From Synaphobranchus kaupii (Eukaryota; Chordata; Actinopteri; Anguilliformes; Synaphobranchidae): DNA of 64,000 nt. The notes below the pieces were generated by a model, which saw only the letters and a program-made list of their open reading frames with translations, did no database searches and was not told the origin of the DNA. Positions within the stretch are counted from its first letter, which is position 1. Each line of letters begins with the position of its first letter. Below, piece after piece: positions 8,330 through 19,514 of this stretch. The position numbers and the translations under genes were made by a program. The stretch is from positions 84,030,541 to 84,094,540 of the forward strand of contig CM056376.1 of the NCBI GenBank assembly GCA_029718625.1, read 5' to 3'.

Positions 8330-10120
8330 GTGTTCTCAAAGTCACGTGCTCTGTCTTTGCCCCCTCACAGGCCCTACGACTGCTGCATCGACCTCCTGGC
8401 AGGCGCTAAACTTCCATCTGGCCGCCTTTACAGTTTGTCGGGTCCGGAAAAGCTGGTCATGGAGACGTATATCAACGAGTCCCTCGCGTCGGGCATAATC
8501 CGTCCCTCTTCGTCCCCGGTTGGTGCAGGGTTCTTCTTCGTAGGGAAGAAGGACGGTTCTCTGCGGCCCTGCATCGACTACCGGGGCCTCAATGAGGTCA
8601 CCATACGTAACAAATATCCCCTTCCTCTGATTAACACCGCTTTTGAACCCCTCTCCCAAGCAGTCACTTTTACCAAGCTCGACCTCCGCAACGCATACCA
8701 CCTGGTGCGGATACGCGAGGGAGATGAATGGAAGACCGCTTTCAATACCCCGTTGGGCCACTACGAGTACCTGGTGGTCCCGTTCGGTCTAACTAACGCC
8801 CCGGCGGTCTTCCAGGGGATGGTCAATGATGTGCTGCGGGACCTACTGGGCAAAAGCGTTTTTGTTTACATTGATGATATTCTGATTTTCTCTAAATCCC
8901 CTCAGGAACACGTTCTCCACGTCCGGGAGGTCCTCCAGCGGCTACTGGAAAACCAGCTTTTTGTAAAGGCCGAGAAGTGCTCGTTCCACGTCTCCTCCGT
9001 CCCGTTCCTCGGCTTCATCATTGAGGAGGGCAGTATCCGGGCGGACCCGGCCAAAGTCAAGGCGGTGACAGAATGGCCTCAACCCTCCTCACGTAAGCAC
9101 CTTCAACAATTCCTCGGCTTTGCTAATTTTTATCGCCGTTTCATCCGCAATTACAGTGTTATTGCTGCCCCCCTTACCAAGCTCACCTCCACCTCCATTC
9201 CCTTCTACTGGAATTCCGAGGCCCAGTTGGCCTTTGAACAGCTCAAAGTTCGGTTCTCCTCTGCCCCCATTCTGTGTCACCCCGACACTACCCGCCAGTT
9301 CATCATTGAGGTGGATGCCTCCGACACCGGTGTAGGGGCCATTCTGTCGCAGCGAGCCGCCTTGGACAACAAGCTCCATCCCTGCGCTTTTTTCTCCCGG
9401 AGACTGTCCTCTGCAGAGCGCAATTATGATGTCGGGGATCGGGAACTTCTGGCTATCAAGCTCGCACTAGAGGAGTGGCGTCACTGGCTGGAGGGGGCAG
9501 GTAATCCCTTTATTGTTTTAACAGACCATCAGAACCTAATTTATATCCGATCAGCCAAAAGGCTCAATGCCCGTCAGGCTAGATGGTCTCTGTTTTTTGC
9601 CCGGTTTAATTTCTCTGTTTCGTTCCGCCCTGGTTCCCAGAATACCAAGGCAGATGCTTTGTCCCGCATTTTTTCCCTCCCCTCCAGTCCTGCTGACCCC
9701 GAGCCCATTCTACCGGCATCCTGTGTTGTGGCTGCGGTCTCCTGGGAGATCGAGGGGATCGTGAAGGCCGCCCAGGCTTCCCAACCGGACCCCCGCAGTA
9801 ACCCTAACACGTCCTTGTTTGTGCCCAATTCCGTCCGCTCCCAGGTCCTTGAGTGGGTTCACGCCTCCTGTCTGGCTTGTCACCCAGGTGTTGCCAGAAC
9901 TGTCGCCCTGGTCAGGAGGAGTTTTTTTGGTGGCCCACCCTCAAGGGGGATACCCGTGCCTTCGTCCTGGCCTGCCCTGTTTGCGCCAGGAGTAAGGCAT
10001 CCCACCAGCCTCCCTCCGGTTTCCTCCACCCCCTCCCCGTCCCGGGCCGTCCTTGGAGTCACATCGGCGTCGACTTCGTCACCGGTCTGCCTTTGTCAGA
10101 AGGCAACACTACCATTCTGA
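8330..10120 (+). pseudogene. pol: pol RT-RNase H segment, copy 2 (lacks link to protease)
   Basis: The RT with YIDD and the complete RNase H catalytic set are uninterrupted for 596 residues, with His (not Tyr) after the third RNase H aspartate. Expression would need re-entry after the C-tract frameshift. The end is the same T-TTT-TTT junction (9922-9928) as in copy 1. Confidence 0.9.
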
Positions 10121-11139
10121 CAATTGTGGACCGGTTCTCCAAGGCGGTCCACTTTATCCCTCTCCCTAAGCTCCCGTCCGCCCTTGAAACTGCGGAGCTC
10201 CTGGTGCTACATGTGGTCAGGCTGCACGGGATTCCCTCCGACATTGTGTCAGACCGTGGGCCCCAATTCTCCTCCCAGGTATGGAAGGCGTTCTGTGTGG
10301 CCCTGGGTGCCTCGGCTAGCCTATCCTCAGGTTTCCATCCCCAGTCTAACGGCCAGGCAGAGAGGGCCAACCAGGACCTGGGGGCCGCCCTGCGGTGCGT
10401 CACTGCCCGTAACCCCGCTTCCTGGAGCCGTTTTCTCCCCTGGGTGGAGTACGCCCATAACTCCCTTAAAAGCGCATCCACAGGGATGTCCCCCTTCGAA
10501 TGCTCCTTGGGGTATCAACCTCCCCTACTGTCTGCCCAGGAGGCTGAGGTGGCAGTCCCGTCGGTGAGGTCTCACCTCCTCAGATGCAAACGCATGTGGA
10601 GACTTACTCGTACCGCACTCCTCCGCTCCAATTCCCGTTCCCAACGCCTGGCGGACCTTCACAGGACCGCAGCCCCGCAGTATAGGGCCGGTCAGCAGGT
10701 CTGGCTCTCCACAGCTAACATTCCCCTCCCCTCTTCTTCCAAGAAACTACAGCCCCGTTTTATTGGCCCCTTTGCTATTATTTGTTTTATCAACCCTGTG
10801 TCCGTTAAGCTTTCCCTTCCTGTTTCCCTCAAGGTCCACCCGGTCTTTCACGTCAGTCAAATTAAGCCTGTCGCCTCCAGCCCACTCAGTGCCCCGGCTA
10901 TCTCTCCTCCTCCGTCCCGGACTATCGACAATGCCCCGGCCTACACGGTGAGCGAGATTATCGACATCCGCCGTAAGGGTCGGGGCTTCCAATACCTTGT
11001 CGACTGGGAGGGGTATGGGCCAGAGGAGCGCTCCTGGCTCCACAAGAGCCTCATTCTGGACCACTCTTTGATCCGGGATTTCCACAACCAGTTCCCGGAC
11101 AAGACGAGGCCTCCAGGTACGCCAGGTGGCGTCCATTGA
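9853..11139 (+). CDS. pol: pol integrase-chromodomain frame, copy 2
   Basis: It is open and matches copy 1, with CPVC, DD35E, GPF and chromodomain all present. The base near 10793 is C, where copy 1 has T (synonymous Asn codon). It is functionally orphaned because gag and pol upstream are broken in this copy. Confidence 0.88.
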   Translation: MGSRLLSGLSPRCCQNCRPGQEEFFWWPTLKGDTRAFVLACPVCARSKASHQPPSGFLHPLPVPGRPWSHIGVDFVTGLPLSEGNTTILTIVDRFSKAVHFIPLPKLPSALETAELLVLHVVRLHGIPSDIVSDRGPQFSSQVWKAFCVALGASASLSSGFHPQSNGQAERANQDLGAALRCVTARNPASWSRFLPWVEYAHNSLKSASTGMSPFECSLGYQPPLLSAQEAEVAVPSVRSHLLRCKRMWRLTRTALLRSNSRSQRLADLHRTAAPQYRAGQQVWLSTANIPLPSSSKKLQPRFIGPFAIICFINPVSVKLSLPVSLKVHPVFHVSQIKPVASSPLSAPAISPPPSRTIDNAPAYTVSEIIDIRRKGRGFQYLVDWEGYGPEERSWLHKSLILDHSLIRDFHNQFPDKTRPPGTPGGVH

Positions 11140-11150
11140 GGGGGGGGTAC
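11138..11150 (+). promoter_or_regulatory. Polypurine tract, copy 2
   Basis: It is an eight-G run plus TAC directly before LTR3, as in copy 1. Confidence 0.85.
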
Positions 11151-11405
11151 TGTAACGTTCCGTTCCCCTCCTGTCCTTCTCCGCGTTTTCCTGTTTTCCC
11201 TCCGTGTCATGTTGGATTCCCCTGTCCATGTTTTCCCATTTGCTGCAGGCTGGGCGTTTCCCTTCTGTTTGTTTCTCGGTTTCCTACTTTGGTTTCCACC
11301 TATCGCTTTCCCTGCTCTTGGCTTTCTTTCCGCACCTGGTTTATTGTCAATCACACTCAGTTACATTCCTCACGTGTTCGCCTTTGTTTTCAATTTCACT
11401 CCCCT

Positions 11406-11446
11406 ACTTAAACCCCCGGCTGGCTGCTAGTCGGCGCCAGTTCGTT
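11406..11446 (+). promoter_or_regulatory. LTR3 TATA-like box and predicted self-primer
   Basis: ACTTAAA at 11406-11412 is followed by GCCAGTTCGTT at 11436-11446. The latter is fully complementary over 11 nt to the primer-binding site at 12661-12671. In Tf1 the first 11 nt of the mRNA fold back on the primer-binding site in this way. Confidence 0.65.
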
Positions 11447-11884
11447 GTCTATACTACGTTGTGTGTTCCTGGTCTTCTGGTTATTGTACGAGAGTGCTGT
11501 ATGCTTGGTTGCGAACCTAACCCGTCAGCTTACAGTCGTTCTACCCTCCGGTCTGGTTACTATTCTGCCCTATCATTTACTGCATGCTTTGCTGCTAACC
11601 TGTCTCCCTCTAACTACCAGCTGTTCCTGCCTGCACCAGTCTGTAGCTGTTAGTCAGTGTGTTTGTGTGTTACGGTGCCTCCAACTCCAGCTGTAGTGGG
11701 GTGTCTGCGTCGCTATCCTGCAGTGGTTCCTGTCCGGCCAAGGCGAATCCCTTTGCCGCGGTTACGGTCCCAGGTTCCGCAGCAAACCAGCTACCTCCAC
11801 CGGCTCCAGCTGAGCCCCGCCACACAGTTCCACCCTGCCGGGCGCTGCCGGCTACCTACCTCAGTATCCAGTCCCGTACCAGCT

Positions 11885-12401
11885 GAACCTCCCGGTCCAG
11901 TTCCAGTCCAGTTCCGGTGCTTCGTGCACCTCCAGTTTAAAGTCCAGTTCCGGCTTGGAACAATCCTGTTGTTCCTGCTGTCCAGTTCCAGTTGGACCTC
12001 CCGGTCCAGTTCCAGTCCAGTTCCGGTGCTACGTGCACCTCCAGTTTTAAGTCCAGTTCCGGCTTGGAACAGATCCTGTTGTTCCTGCCGTCCAGTTCCA
12101 GTTGGACCTCCCGGTCCAGTTCCAGTCCAGTTCCGGTGCTACGTGCACCTCCAGTTTAAAGTCCAGTTCCGGTTTGGAACAATGCTGTTGTTCCTGCTAC
12201 CCAGTTCCAGTTGGACCTCCCGGTCCAGTTCCGGTCCAGTTCCGGTGCTACGTGCACCTCCCGTTTAAAGTCCAGTTCCGGTTTGGAACAATCCTGTTGT
12301 TCCGGCTGTCCCGTTCCAGTTGGACCTCCCGGTCCAGTTCCAGTCCAGTTCCGGTGCTACGTGCACCTCCAGTTTAAAGTCCAGTTCCGGTTTGGAACAA
12401 A
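11885..12401 (+). repeat. 109-bp tandem repeats inside LTR3
   Basis: It has the same five-unit arrangement as LTR2. Confidence 0.9.
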
Positions 12402-12562
12402 CCCGCCTACTCCGTGGTCCAGTTCCTGAGTGGACCTCCGGTCCAGTACAGTCCAGTTCCGGCTTGGAACTCACCTCCTGTACTCAAGTCCAGCTCCGGC
12501 TTGGAGCAGTTCGTATTGAACTTTCTCACCCTGTATATTACTGTGTCTTATCTTTCTGTACA

Positions 12563-12591
12563 GCTTTGGGACTACCCCAAAGCTTAATAAA
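12563..12591 (+). terminator. LTR3 hairpin plus AATAAA signal
   Basis: It has the same stem-loop and AATAAA (12586-12591) as LTR2. Confidence 0.75.
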
Positions 12592-12660
12592 AACCCCTTG
12601 CTGTGAAATCTGCCTCCTGGTCGTTGCACTTGGGTCCAGCCCGTATTTGGTTCGTAACAG

Positions 12661-12671
12661 AACGAACTGGC
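12661..12671 (+). promoter_or_regulatory. Primer-binding site, copy 3
   Basis: It is identical to the other three sites and pairs perfectly with the LTR3 self-primer. Confidence 0.7.
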
Positions 12672-12679
12672 CAAAAATC

Positions 12680-13663
12680 ATGGATCCAGCCGACCTGGAG
12701 CAGATTCGCCACGCCTTCTCCTGCCAGACTGCGGTCAGCGACCAACAGGGCCGTCGTTTGGATGACGTGTTGGAGGTACTGAGGGGCATCACGGAGCAGG
12801 TTGCTTAGCTCGCGCTTCACCAGCCTCTTCCTCGGATTCCTGTGGGACCGACCCCTCCAGCTCCTGAACCGCCTCCCGAGGCTCCGGTTCCCTCGCCTAG
12901 CCGGGAACCCAGGGTTCAACACCCTGAATTATACCGTGGGGGTCTGGGGAGGTGCCGCGAGTTCCTGATGAAATGCGACATCGTCTTCCGTATGCAGCCC
13001 ACTTCCTTCGCCTCCGACCAATGTAAAATCGCTTTCATTATGAGCAGCCTGGGAGGCAGTGCCCTGGAGTGGGCCACCTCTATTTGGGACAGCCAGGCTC
13101 CCATGTGCAACAACTTCGCGTCCTTCACCTCGGAGATGCGGCGCGTCTTCGACCACCCAGCCTGTGGGCGAGACGCTACCCAGCGCCTGCTTCAGGTCCG
13201 TCAAGGCAGCCGCAGTGTTGCGGAAATGGCGATCCAGTTCCGCACCCTCGCTGCGGAGTCCGGATGGAACGACACCTCCCTTCAAGGGGCGTTTCGTCAG
13301 GCCCTCAGTGAGGAGCTCAAGGATCAACTCGCTACCCGTGAAGAGTCCAACTCCCTTAACAGCCTCATCAGCTTGGCTATAGCCATTGACAACCGTCTCC
13401 GTATCCGGGCGCGTGAGCGAGGAAGGAATCCCGGTCGTCATCCGCTCTCCGACTCTTCTAGCACTCGTCTACACTCCTCCTTTGCGGGACCGAGAATCTC
13501 TGCTGCAGTGTTCGAGGAGGAGCCTATGCAACTGGGCAGAGTCTCCGTGGATGCTGAGGAGCGCCAACGCCGGTTCCGCACCAGGTCTTGCTTTTATTGT
13601 GGCAAGGTAGGCCACCAGATCGCCTCCTGTCCCATTCGACCAAAAGAGACGGCTCGCCAGTGA
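12680..13663 (+). pseudogene. gag: gag, copy 3 (same early stop as copy 2)
   Basis: TAG at 12806-12808 replaces the glutamine codon, as in copy 2. The remaining frame is otherwise open through the CCHC knuckle. Confidence 0.92.
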
Positions 13664-14127
13664 AGCTGGGCGTACTGACGAGCCCTATCATCCCCGACCA
13701 TGCTGCCCAGAACCACCTTGTTTTCAAGGCCACCCTCCTTTGGAGGGACAATTCCGTTTTATCATCTGCCCTCATCGACTCCGGGGCCGATGCAAACTTC
13801 ATCGACATCTCCTTTGCCAGGAGGGCTGGCATCCCCACAGAGGTCCTACCTTCCCCTATCACTGCTCTCGCCCTGGACGGTAGGAGCCTGGGGTTAGTGA
13901 CCCACTCCACCGTTCCCTTACAGTTAATTGTATCAGGTAATCACCGGGAGACAATTCAACTTCTCCTCATCCACGCCAAGCAGTCCTCCATGGTTCTGGG
14001 TCAGACCTGGCTATGCCTACACAACCCTCACCTCGACTGGCGAGCCGGTCGTATCCTGGCTTGGAGTCCTCACTGTCTAGCCAGCTGTCTTTGCTCTGCT
14101 CTACCCCCCCCCGGGGGCCAAGTGTGA
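13588..14127 (+). pseudogene. pol: pol protease segment, copy 3 (frameshifted out)
   Basis: It ends after a 9-C tract at 14104-14112, exactly like copy 2. All the substitutions that distinguish copy 2 from copies 1 and 4 are shared. Confidence 0.9.
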
Positions 14128-14191
14128 CCGTTCCGATCAGCCTAGACCCGATCTAACTAACGTTCCTAGCCAGTATCATGACTTATCTCAA

Positions 14192-15982
14192 GTGTTCTCA
14201 AAGTCACGTGCTCTGTCTTTGCCCCCTCACAGGCCCTACGACTGCTGCATCGACCTCCTGGCAGGCGCTAAACTTCCATCTGGCCGCCTTTACAGTTTGT
14301 CGGGTCCGGAAAAGCTGGTCATGGAGACGTATATCAACGAGTCCCTCGCGTCGGGCATAATCCGTCCCTCTTCGTCCCCGGTTGGTGCAGGGTTCTTCTT
14401 CGTAGGGAAGAAGGACGGTTCTCTGCGGCCCTGCATCGACTACCGGGGCCTCAATGAGGTCACCATACGTAACAAATATCCCCTTCCTCTGATTAACACC
14501 GCTTTTGAACCCCTCTCCCAAGCAGTCACTTTTACCAAGCTCGACCTCCGCAACGCATACCACCTGGTGCGGATACGCGAGGGAGATGAATGGAAGACCG
14601 CTTTCAATACCCCGTTGGGCCACTACGAGTACCTGGTGGTCCCGTTCGGTCTAACTAACGCCCCGGCGGTCTTCCAGGGGATGGTCAATGATGTGCTGCG
14701 GGACCTACTGGGCAAAAGCGTTTTTGTTTACATTGATGATATTCTGATTTTCTCTAAATCCCCTCAGGAACACGTTCTCCACGTCCGGGAGGTCCTCCAG
14801 CGGCTACTGGAAAACCAGCTTTTTGTAAAGGCCGAGAAGTGCTCGTTCCACGTCTCCTCCGTCCCGTTCCTCGGCTTCATCATTGAGGAGGGCAGTATCC
14901 GGGCGGACCCGGCCAAAGTCAAGGCGGTGACAGAATGGCCTCAACCCTCCTCACGTAAGCACCTTCAACAATTCCTCGGCTTTGCTAATTTTTATCGCCG
15001 TTTCATCCGCAATTACAGTGTTATTGCTGCCCCCCTTACCAAGCTCACCTCCACCTCCATTCCCTTCTACTGGAATTCCGAGGCCCAGTTGGCCTTTGAA
15101 CAGCTCAAAGTTCGGTTCTCCTCTGCCCCCATTCTGTGTCACCCCGACACTACCCGCCAGTTCATCATTGAGGTGGATGCCTCCGACACCGGTGTAGGGG
15201 CCATTCTGTCGCAGCGAGCCGCCTTGGACAACAAGCTCCATCCCTGCGCTTTTTTCTCCCGGAGACTGTCCTCTGCAGAGCGCAATTATGATGTCGGGGA
15301 TCGGGAACTTCTGGCTATCAAGCTCGCACTAGAGGAGTGGCGTCACTGGCTGGAGGGGGCAGGTAATCCCTTTATTGTTTTAACAGACCATCAGAACCTA
15401 ATTTATATCCGATCAGCCAAAAGGCTCAATGCCCGTCAGGCTAGATGGTCTCTGTTTTTTGCCCGGTTTAATTTCTCTGTTTCGTTCCGCCCTGGTTCCC
15501 AGAATACCAAGGCAGATGCTTTGTCCCGCATTTTTTCCCTCCCCTCCAGTCCTGCTGACCCCGAGCCCATTCTACCGGCATCCTGTGTTGTGGCTGCGGT
15601 CTCCTGGGAGATCGAGGGGATCGTGAAGGCCGCCCAGGCTTCCCAACCGGACCCCCGCAGTAACCCTAACACGTCCTTGTTTGTGCCCAATTCCGTCCGC
15701 TCCCAGGTCCTTGAGTGGGTTCACGCCTCCTGTCTGGCTTGTCACCCAGGTGTTGCCAGAACTGTCGCCCTGGTCAGGAGGAGTTTTTTTGGTGGCCCAC
15801 CCTCAAGGGGGATACCCGTGCCTTCGTCCTGGCCTGCCCTGTTTGCGCCAGGAGTAAGGCATCCCACCAGCCTCCCTCCGGTTTCCTCCACCCCCTCCCC
15901 GTCCCGGGCCGTCCTTGGAGTCACATCGGCGTCGACTTCGTCACCGGTCTGCCTTTGTCAGAAGGCAACACTACCATTCTGA
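14192..15982 (+). pseudogene. pol: pol RT-RNase H segment, copy 3
   Basis: Its translation is identical to copy 2, with intact YIDD and RNase H residues. It is not in frame with its protease. The frameshift heptamer is at 15784-15790. Confidence 0.9.
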
Positions 15983-17001
15983 CAATTGTGGACCGGTTCT
16001 CCAAGGCGGTCCACTTTATCCCTCTCCCTAAGCTCCCGTCCGCCCTTGAAACTGCGGAGCTCCTGGTGCTACATGTGGTCAGGCTGCACGGGATTCCCTC
16101 CGACATTGTGTCAGACCGTGGGCCCCAATTCTCCTCCCAGGTATGGAAGGCGTTCTGTGTGGCCCTGGGTGCCTCGGCTAGCCTATCCTCAGGTTTCCAT
16201 CCCCAGTCTAACGGCCAGGCAGAGAGGGCCAACCAGGACCTGGGGGCCGCCCTGCGGTGCGTCACTGCCCGTAACCCCGCTTCCTGGAGCCGTTTTCTCC
16301 CCTGGGTGGAGTACGCCCATAACTCCCTTAAAAGCGCATCCACAGGGATGTCCCCCTTCGAATGCTCCTTGGGGTATCAACCTCCCCTACTGTCTGCCCA
16401 GGAGGCTGAGGTGGCAGTCCCGTCGGTGAGGTCTCACCTCCTCAGATGCAAACGCATGTGGAGACTTACTCGTACCGCACTCCTCCGCTCCAATTCCCGT
16501 TCCCAACGCCTGGCGGACCTTCACAGGACCGCAGCCCCGCAGTATAGGGCCGGTCAGCAGGTCTGGCTCTCCACAGCTAACATTCCCCTCCCCTCTTCTT
16601 CCAAGAAACTACAGCCCCGTTTTATTGGCCCCTTTGCTATTATTTGTTTTATCAACCCTGTGTCCGTTAAGCTTTCCCTTCCTGTTTCCCTCAAGGTCCA
16701 CCCGGTCTTTCACGTCAGTCAAATTAAGCCTGTCGCCTCCAGCCCACTCAGTGCCCCGGCTATCTCTCCTCCTCCGTCCCGGACTATCGACAATGCCCCG
16801 GCCTACACGGTGAGCGAGATTATCGACATCCGCCGTAAGGGTCGGGGCTTCCAATACCTTGTCGACTGGGAGGGGTATGGGCCAGAGGAGCGCTCCTGGC
16901 TCCACAAGAGCCTCATTCTGGACCACTCTTTGATCCGGGATTTCCACAACCAGTTCCCGGACAAGACGAGGCCTCCAGGTACGCCAGGTGGCGTCCATTG
17001 A
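15715..17001 (+). CDS. pol: pol integrase-chromodomain frame, copy 3
   Basis: It is open, with the same translation as copies 1 and 2. All catalytic residues and the chromodomain are present. Confidence 0.88.
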   Translation: MGSRLLSGLSPRCCQNCRPGQEEFFWWPTLKGDTRAFVLACPVCARSKASHQPPSGFLHPLPVPGRPWSHIGVDFVTGLPLSEGNTTILTIVDRFSKAVHFIPLPKLPSALETAELLVLHVVRLHGIPSDIVSDRGPQFSSQVWKAFCVALGASASLSSGFHPQSNGQAERANQDLGAALRCVTARNPASWSRFLPWVEYAHNSLKSASTGMSPFECSLGYQPPLLSAQEAEVAVPSVRSHLLRCKRMWRLTRTALLRSNSRSQRLADLHRTAAPQYRAGQQVWLSTANIPLPSSSKKLQPRFIGPFAIICFINPVSVKLSLPVSLKVHPVFHVSQIKPVASSPLSAPAISPPPSRTIDNAPAYTVSEIIDIRRKGRGFQYLVDWEGYGPEERSWLHKSLILDHSLIRDFHNQFPDKTRPPGTPGGVH

Positions 17002-17012
17002 GGGGGGGGTAC
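17000..17012 (+). promoter_or_regulatory. Polypurine tract, copy 3
   Basis: It is an eight-G run plus TAC directly before LTR4. Confidence 0.85.
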
Positions 17013-17267
17013 TGTAACGTTCCGTTCCCCTCCTGTCCTTCTCCGCGTTTTCCTGTTTTCCCTCCGTGTCATGTTGGATTCCCCTGTCCATGTTTTCCCA
17101 TTTGCTGCAGGCTGGGCGTTTCCCTTCTGTTTGTTTCTCGGTTTCCTACTTTGGTTTCCACCTATCGCTTTCCCTGCTCTTGGCTTTCTTTCCGCACCTG
17201 GTTTATTGTCAATCACACTCAGTTACATTCCTCACGTGTTCGCCTTTGTTTTCAATTTCACTCCCCT

Positions 17268-17308
17268 ACTTAAACCCCCGGCTGGCTGCTAGTCGGCGCC
17301 AGTTCGTT
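17268..17308 (+). promoter_or_regulatory. LTR4 TATA-like box and predicted self-primer
   Basis: ACTTAAA at 17268-17274 is followed by GCCAGTTCGTT at 17298-17308, a perfect match to the site at 18512-18522. This LTR drives copy 4, the copy with open gag and pol. Confidence 0.65.
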
Positions 17309-17746
17309 GTCTATACTACGTTGTGTGTTCCTGGTCTTCTGGTTATTGTACGAGAGTGCTGTATGCTTGGTTGCGAACCTAACCCGTCAGCTTACAGTCG
17401 TTCTACCCTCCGGTCTGGTTACTATTCTGCCCTATCATTTACTGCATGCTTTGCTGCTAACCTGTCTCCCTCTAACTACCAGCTGTTCCTGCCTGCACCA
17501 GTCTGTAGCTGTTAGTCAGTGTGTTTGTGTGTTACGGTGCCTCCAACTCCAGCTGTAGTGGGGTGTCTGCGTCGCTATCCTGCAGTGGTTCCTGTCCGGC
17601 CAAGGCGAATCCCTTTGCCGCGGTTACGGTCCCAGGTTCCGCAGCAAACCAGCTACCTCCACCGGCTCCAGCTGAGCCCCGCCACACAGTTCCACCCTGC
17701 CGGGCGCTGCCGGCTACCTACCTCAGTATCCAGTCCCGTACCAGCT

Positions 17747-18252
17747 GAACCTCCCGGTCCAGTTCCAGTCCAGTTCCGGTGCTTCGTGCACCTCCAGTTT
17801 AAAGTCCAGTTCCGGCTTGGAACAATCCTGTTGTTTCTGCTGTCCAGTTCCAGTTGGACCTCCCGGTCCAGTTCCAGTCCAGTTCCGGTGCTACGTGCAC
17901 CTCCAGTTTTAAGTCCAGTTCCGGCTTGGAACAGATCCTGTTGTTCCTGCCGTCCAGTTCCAGTTGGACCTCCCGGTCCAGTTCCAGTCCAGTTCCGGTG
18001 CTACGTGCACCTCCAGTTTAAAGTCCAGTTCCGGTTTGGAACAATGCTGTTGTTCCTGCTACCCAGTTCCAGTTGGACCTCCCGGTCCAGTTCCGGTGCT
18101 ACGTGCACCTCCCGTTTAAAGTCCAGTTCCGGTTTGGAACAATCCTGTTGTTCCGGCTGTCCCGTTCCAGTTGGACCTCCCGGTCCAGTTCCAGTCCAGT
18201 TCCGGTGCTACGTGCACCTCCAGTTTAAAGTCCAGTTCCGGTTTGGAACAAA
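17747..18252 (+). repeat. 109-bp tandem repeats inside LTR4 (one unit shortened by 11 bp)
   Basis: It has the same arrangement as LTR2, apart from the 11-bp loss. The loss changes frame and creates a longer spurious open frame (17519-18280). Confidence 0.9.
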
Positions 18253-18413
18253 CCCGCCTACTCCGTGGTCCAGTTCCTGAGTGGACCTCCGGTCCAGTAC
18301 AGTCCAGTTCCGGCTTGGAACTCACCTCCTGTACTCAAGTCCAGCTCCGGCTTGGAGCAGTTCGTATTGAACTTTCTCACCCTGTATATTACTGTGTCTT
18401 ATCTTTCTGTACA

Positions 18414-18442
18414 GCTTTGGGACTACCCCAAAGCTTAATAAA
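18414..18442 (+). terminator. LTR4 hairpin plus AATAAA signal
   Basis: It has the same stem-loop and AATAAA (18437-18442) as the other LTRs. Confidence 0.75.
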
Positions 18443-18511
18443 AACCCCTTGCTGTGAAATCTGCCTCCTGGTCGTTGCACTTGGGTCCAGCCCGTATTTG
18501 GTTCGTAACAG

Positions 18512-18522
18512 AACGAACTGGC
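18512..18522 (+). promoter_or_regulatory. Primer-binding site, copy 4
   Basis: It is AACGAACTGGC, complementary to the LTR4 self-primer. Confidence 0.7.
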
Positions 18523-18530
18523 CAAAAATC

Positions 18531-19514
18531 ATGGATCCAGCCGACCTGGAGCAGATTCGCCACGCCTTCTCCTGCCAGACTGCGGTCAGCGACCAACAGG
18601 GCCGTCGTTTGGATGACGTGTTGGAGGTACTGAGGGGCATCACGGAGCAGGTTGCTCAGCTCGCGCTTCACCAGCCTCTTCCTCGGATTCCTGTGGGACC
18701 GACCCCTCCAGCTCCTGAACCGCCTCCCGAGGCTCCGGTTCCCTCGCCTAGCCGGGAACCCAGGGTTCAACACCCTGAATTATACCGTGGGGGTCTGGGG
18801 AGGTGCCGCGAGTTCCTGATGAAATGCGACATCGTCTTCCGTATGCAGCCCACTTCCTTCGCCTCCGACCAATGTAAAATCGCTTTCATTATGAGCAGCC
18901 TGGGAGGCAGTGCCCTGGAGTGGGCCACCTCTATTTGGGACAGCCAGGCTCCCATGTGCAACAACTTCGCGTCCTTCACCTCGGAGATGCGGCGCGTCTT
19001 CGACCACCCAGCCTGTGGGCGAGACGCTACCCAGCGCCTGCTTCAGGTCCGTCAAGGCAGCCGCAGTGTTGCGGAAATGGCGATCCAGTTCCGCACCCTC
19101 GCTGCGGAGTCCGGATGGAACGACACCTCCCTTCAAGGGGCGTTTCGTCAGGCCCTCAGTGAGGAGCTCAAGGATCAACTCGCTACCCGTGAAGAGTCCA
19201 ACTCCCTTAACAGCCTCATCAGCTTGGCTATAGCCATTGACAACCGTCTCCGTATCCGGGCGCGTGAGCGAGGAAGGAATCCCGGTCGTCATCCGCTCTC
19301 CGACTCTTCTAGCACTCGTCTACACTCCTCCTTTGCGGGACCGAGAATCTCTGCTGCAGTGTTCGAGGAGGAGCCTATGCAACTGGGCAGAGTCTCCGTG
19401 GATGCTGAGGAGCGCCAACGCCGGTTCCGCACCAGGTCTTGCTTTTATTGTGGCAAGGTAGGCCACCAGATCGCCTCCTGTCCCATTCGACCAAAAGAGA
19501 CGGCTCGCCAGTGA
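18531..19514 (+). CDS. gag: gag, copy 4 (intact)
   Basis: It encodes 327 residues without the TAG found in copies 2 and 3. It has Arg where copy 1 has Trp in the linker before the capsid region. The CCHC knuckle is at the same place. Together with an intact self-primer and open pol, this is the least damaged copy in the array. Confidence 0.93.
   Translation: MDPADLEQIRHAFSCQTAVSDQQGRRLDDVLEVLRGITEQVAQLALHQPLPRIPVGPTPPAPEPPPEAPVPSPSREPRVQHPELYRGGLGRCREFLMKCDIVFRMQPTSFASDQCKIAFIMSSLGGSALEWATSIWDSQAPMCNNFASFTSEMRRVFDHPACGRDATQRLLQVRQGSRSVAEMAIQFRTLAAESGWNDTSLQGAFRQALSEELKDQLATREESNSLNSLISLAIAIDNRLRIRARERGRNPGRHPLSDSSSTRLHSSFAGPRISAAVFEEEPMQLGRVSVDAEERQRRFRTRSCFYCGKVGHQIASCPIRPKETARQ

Larger units (their letters stand above)
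11151..12659 (+). mobile_element. LTR3 (1509 bp), shared by copies 2 and 3
   Basis: It has the same boundaries and length as LTR2 and LTR5. I saw one difference from LTR2 (the self-primer base) and none from LTR5. Confidence 0.95.
17013..18510 (+). mobile_element. LTR4 (1498 bp), shared by copies 3 and 4
   Basis: It is 11 bp shorter than LTR2, LTR3 and LTR5. One GTCCAGTTCCG motif is missing near 18085-18096, within the third 109-bp unit, consistent with slippage between adjacent copies of the short motif. There is also a C-to-T change near 17835. Confidence 0.95.
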
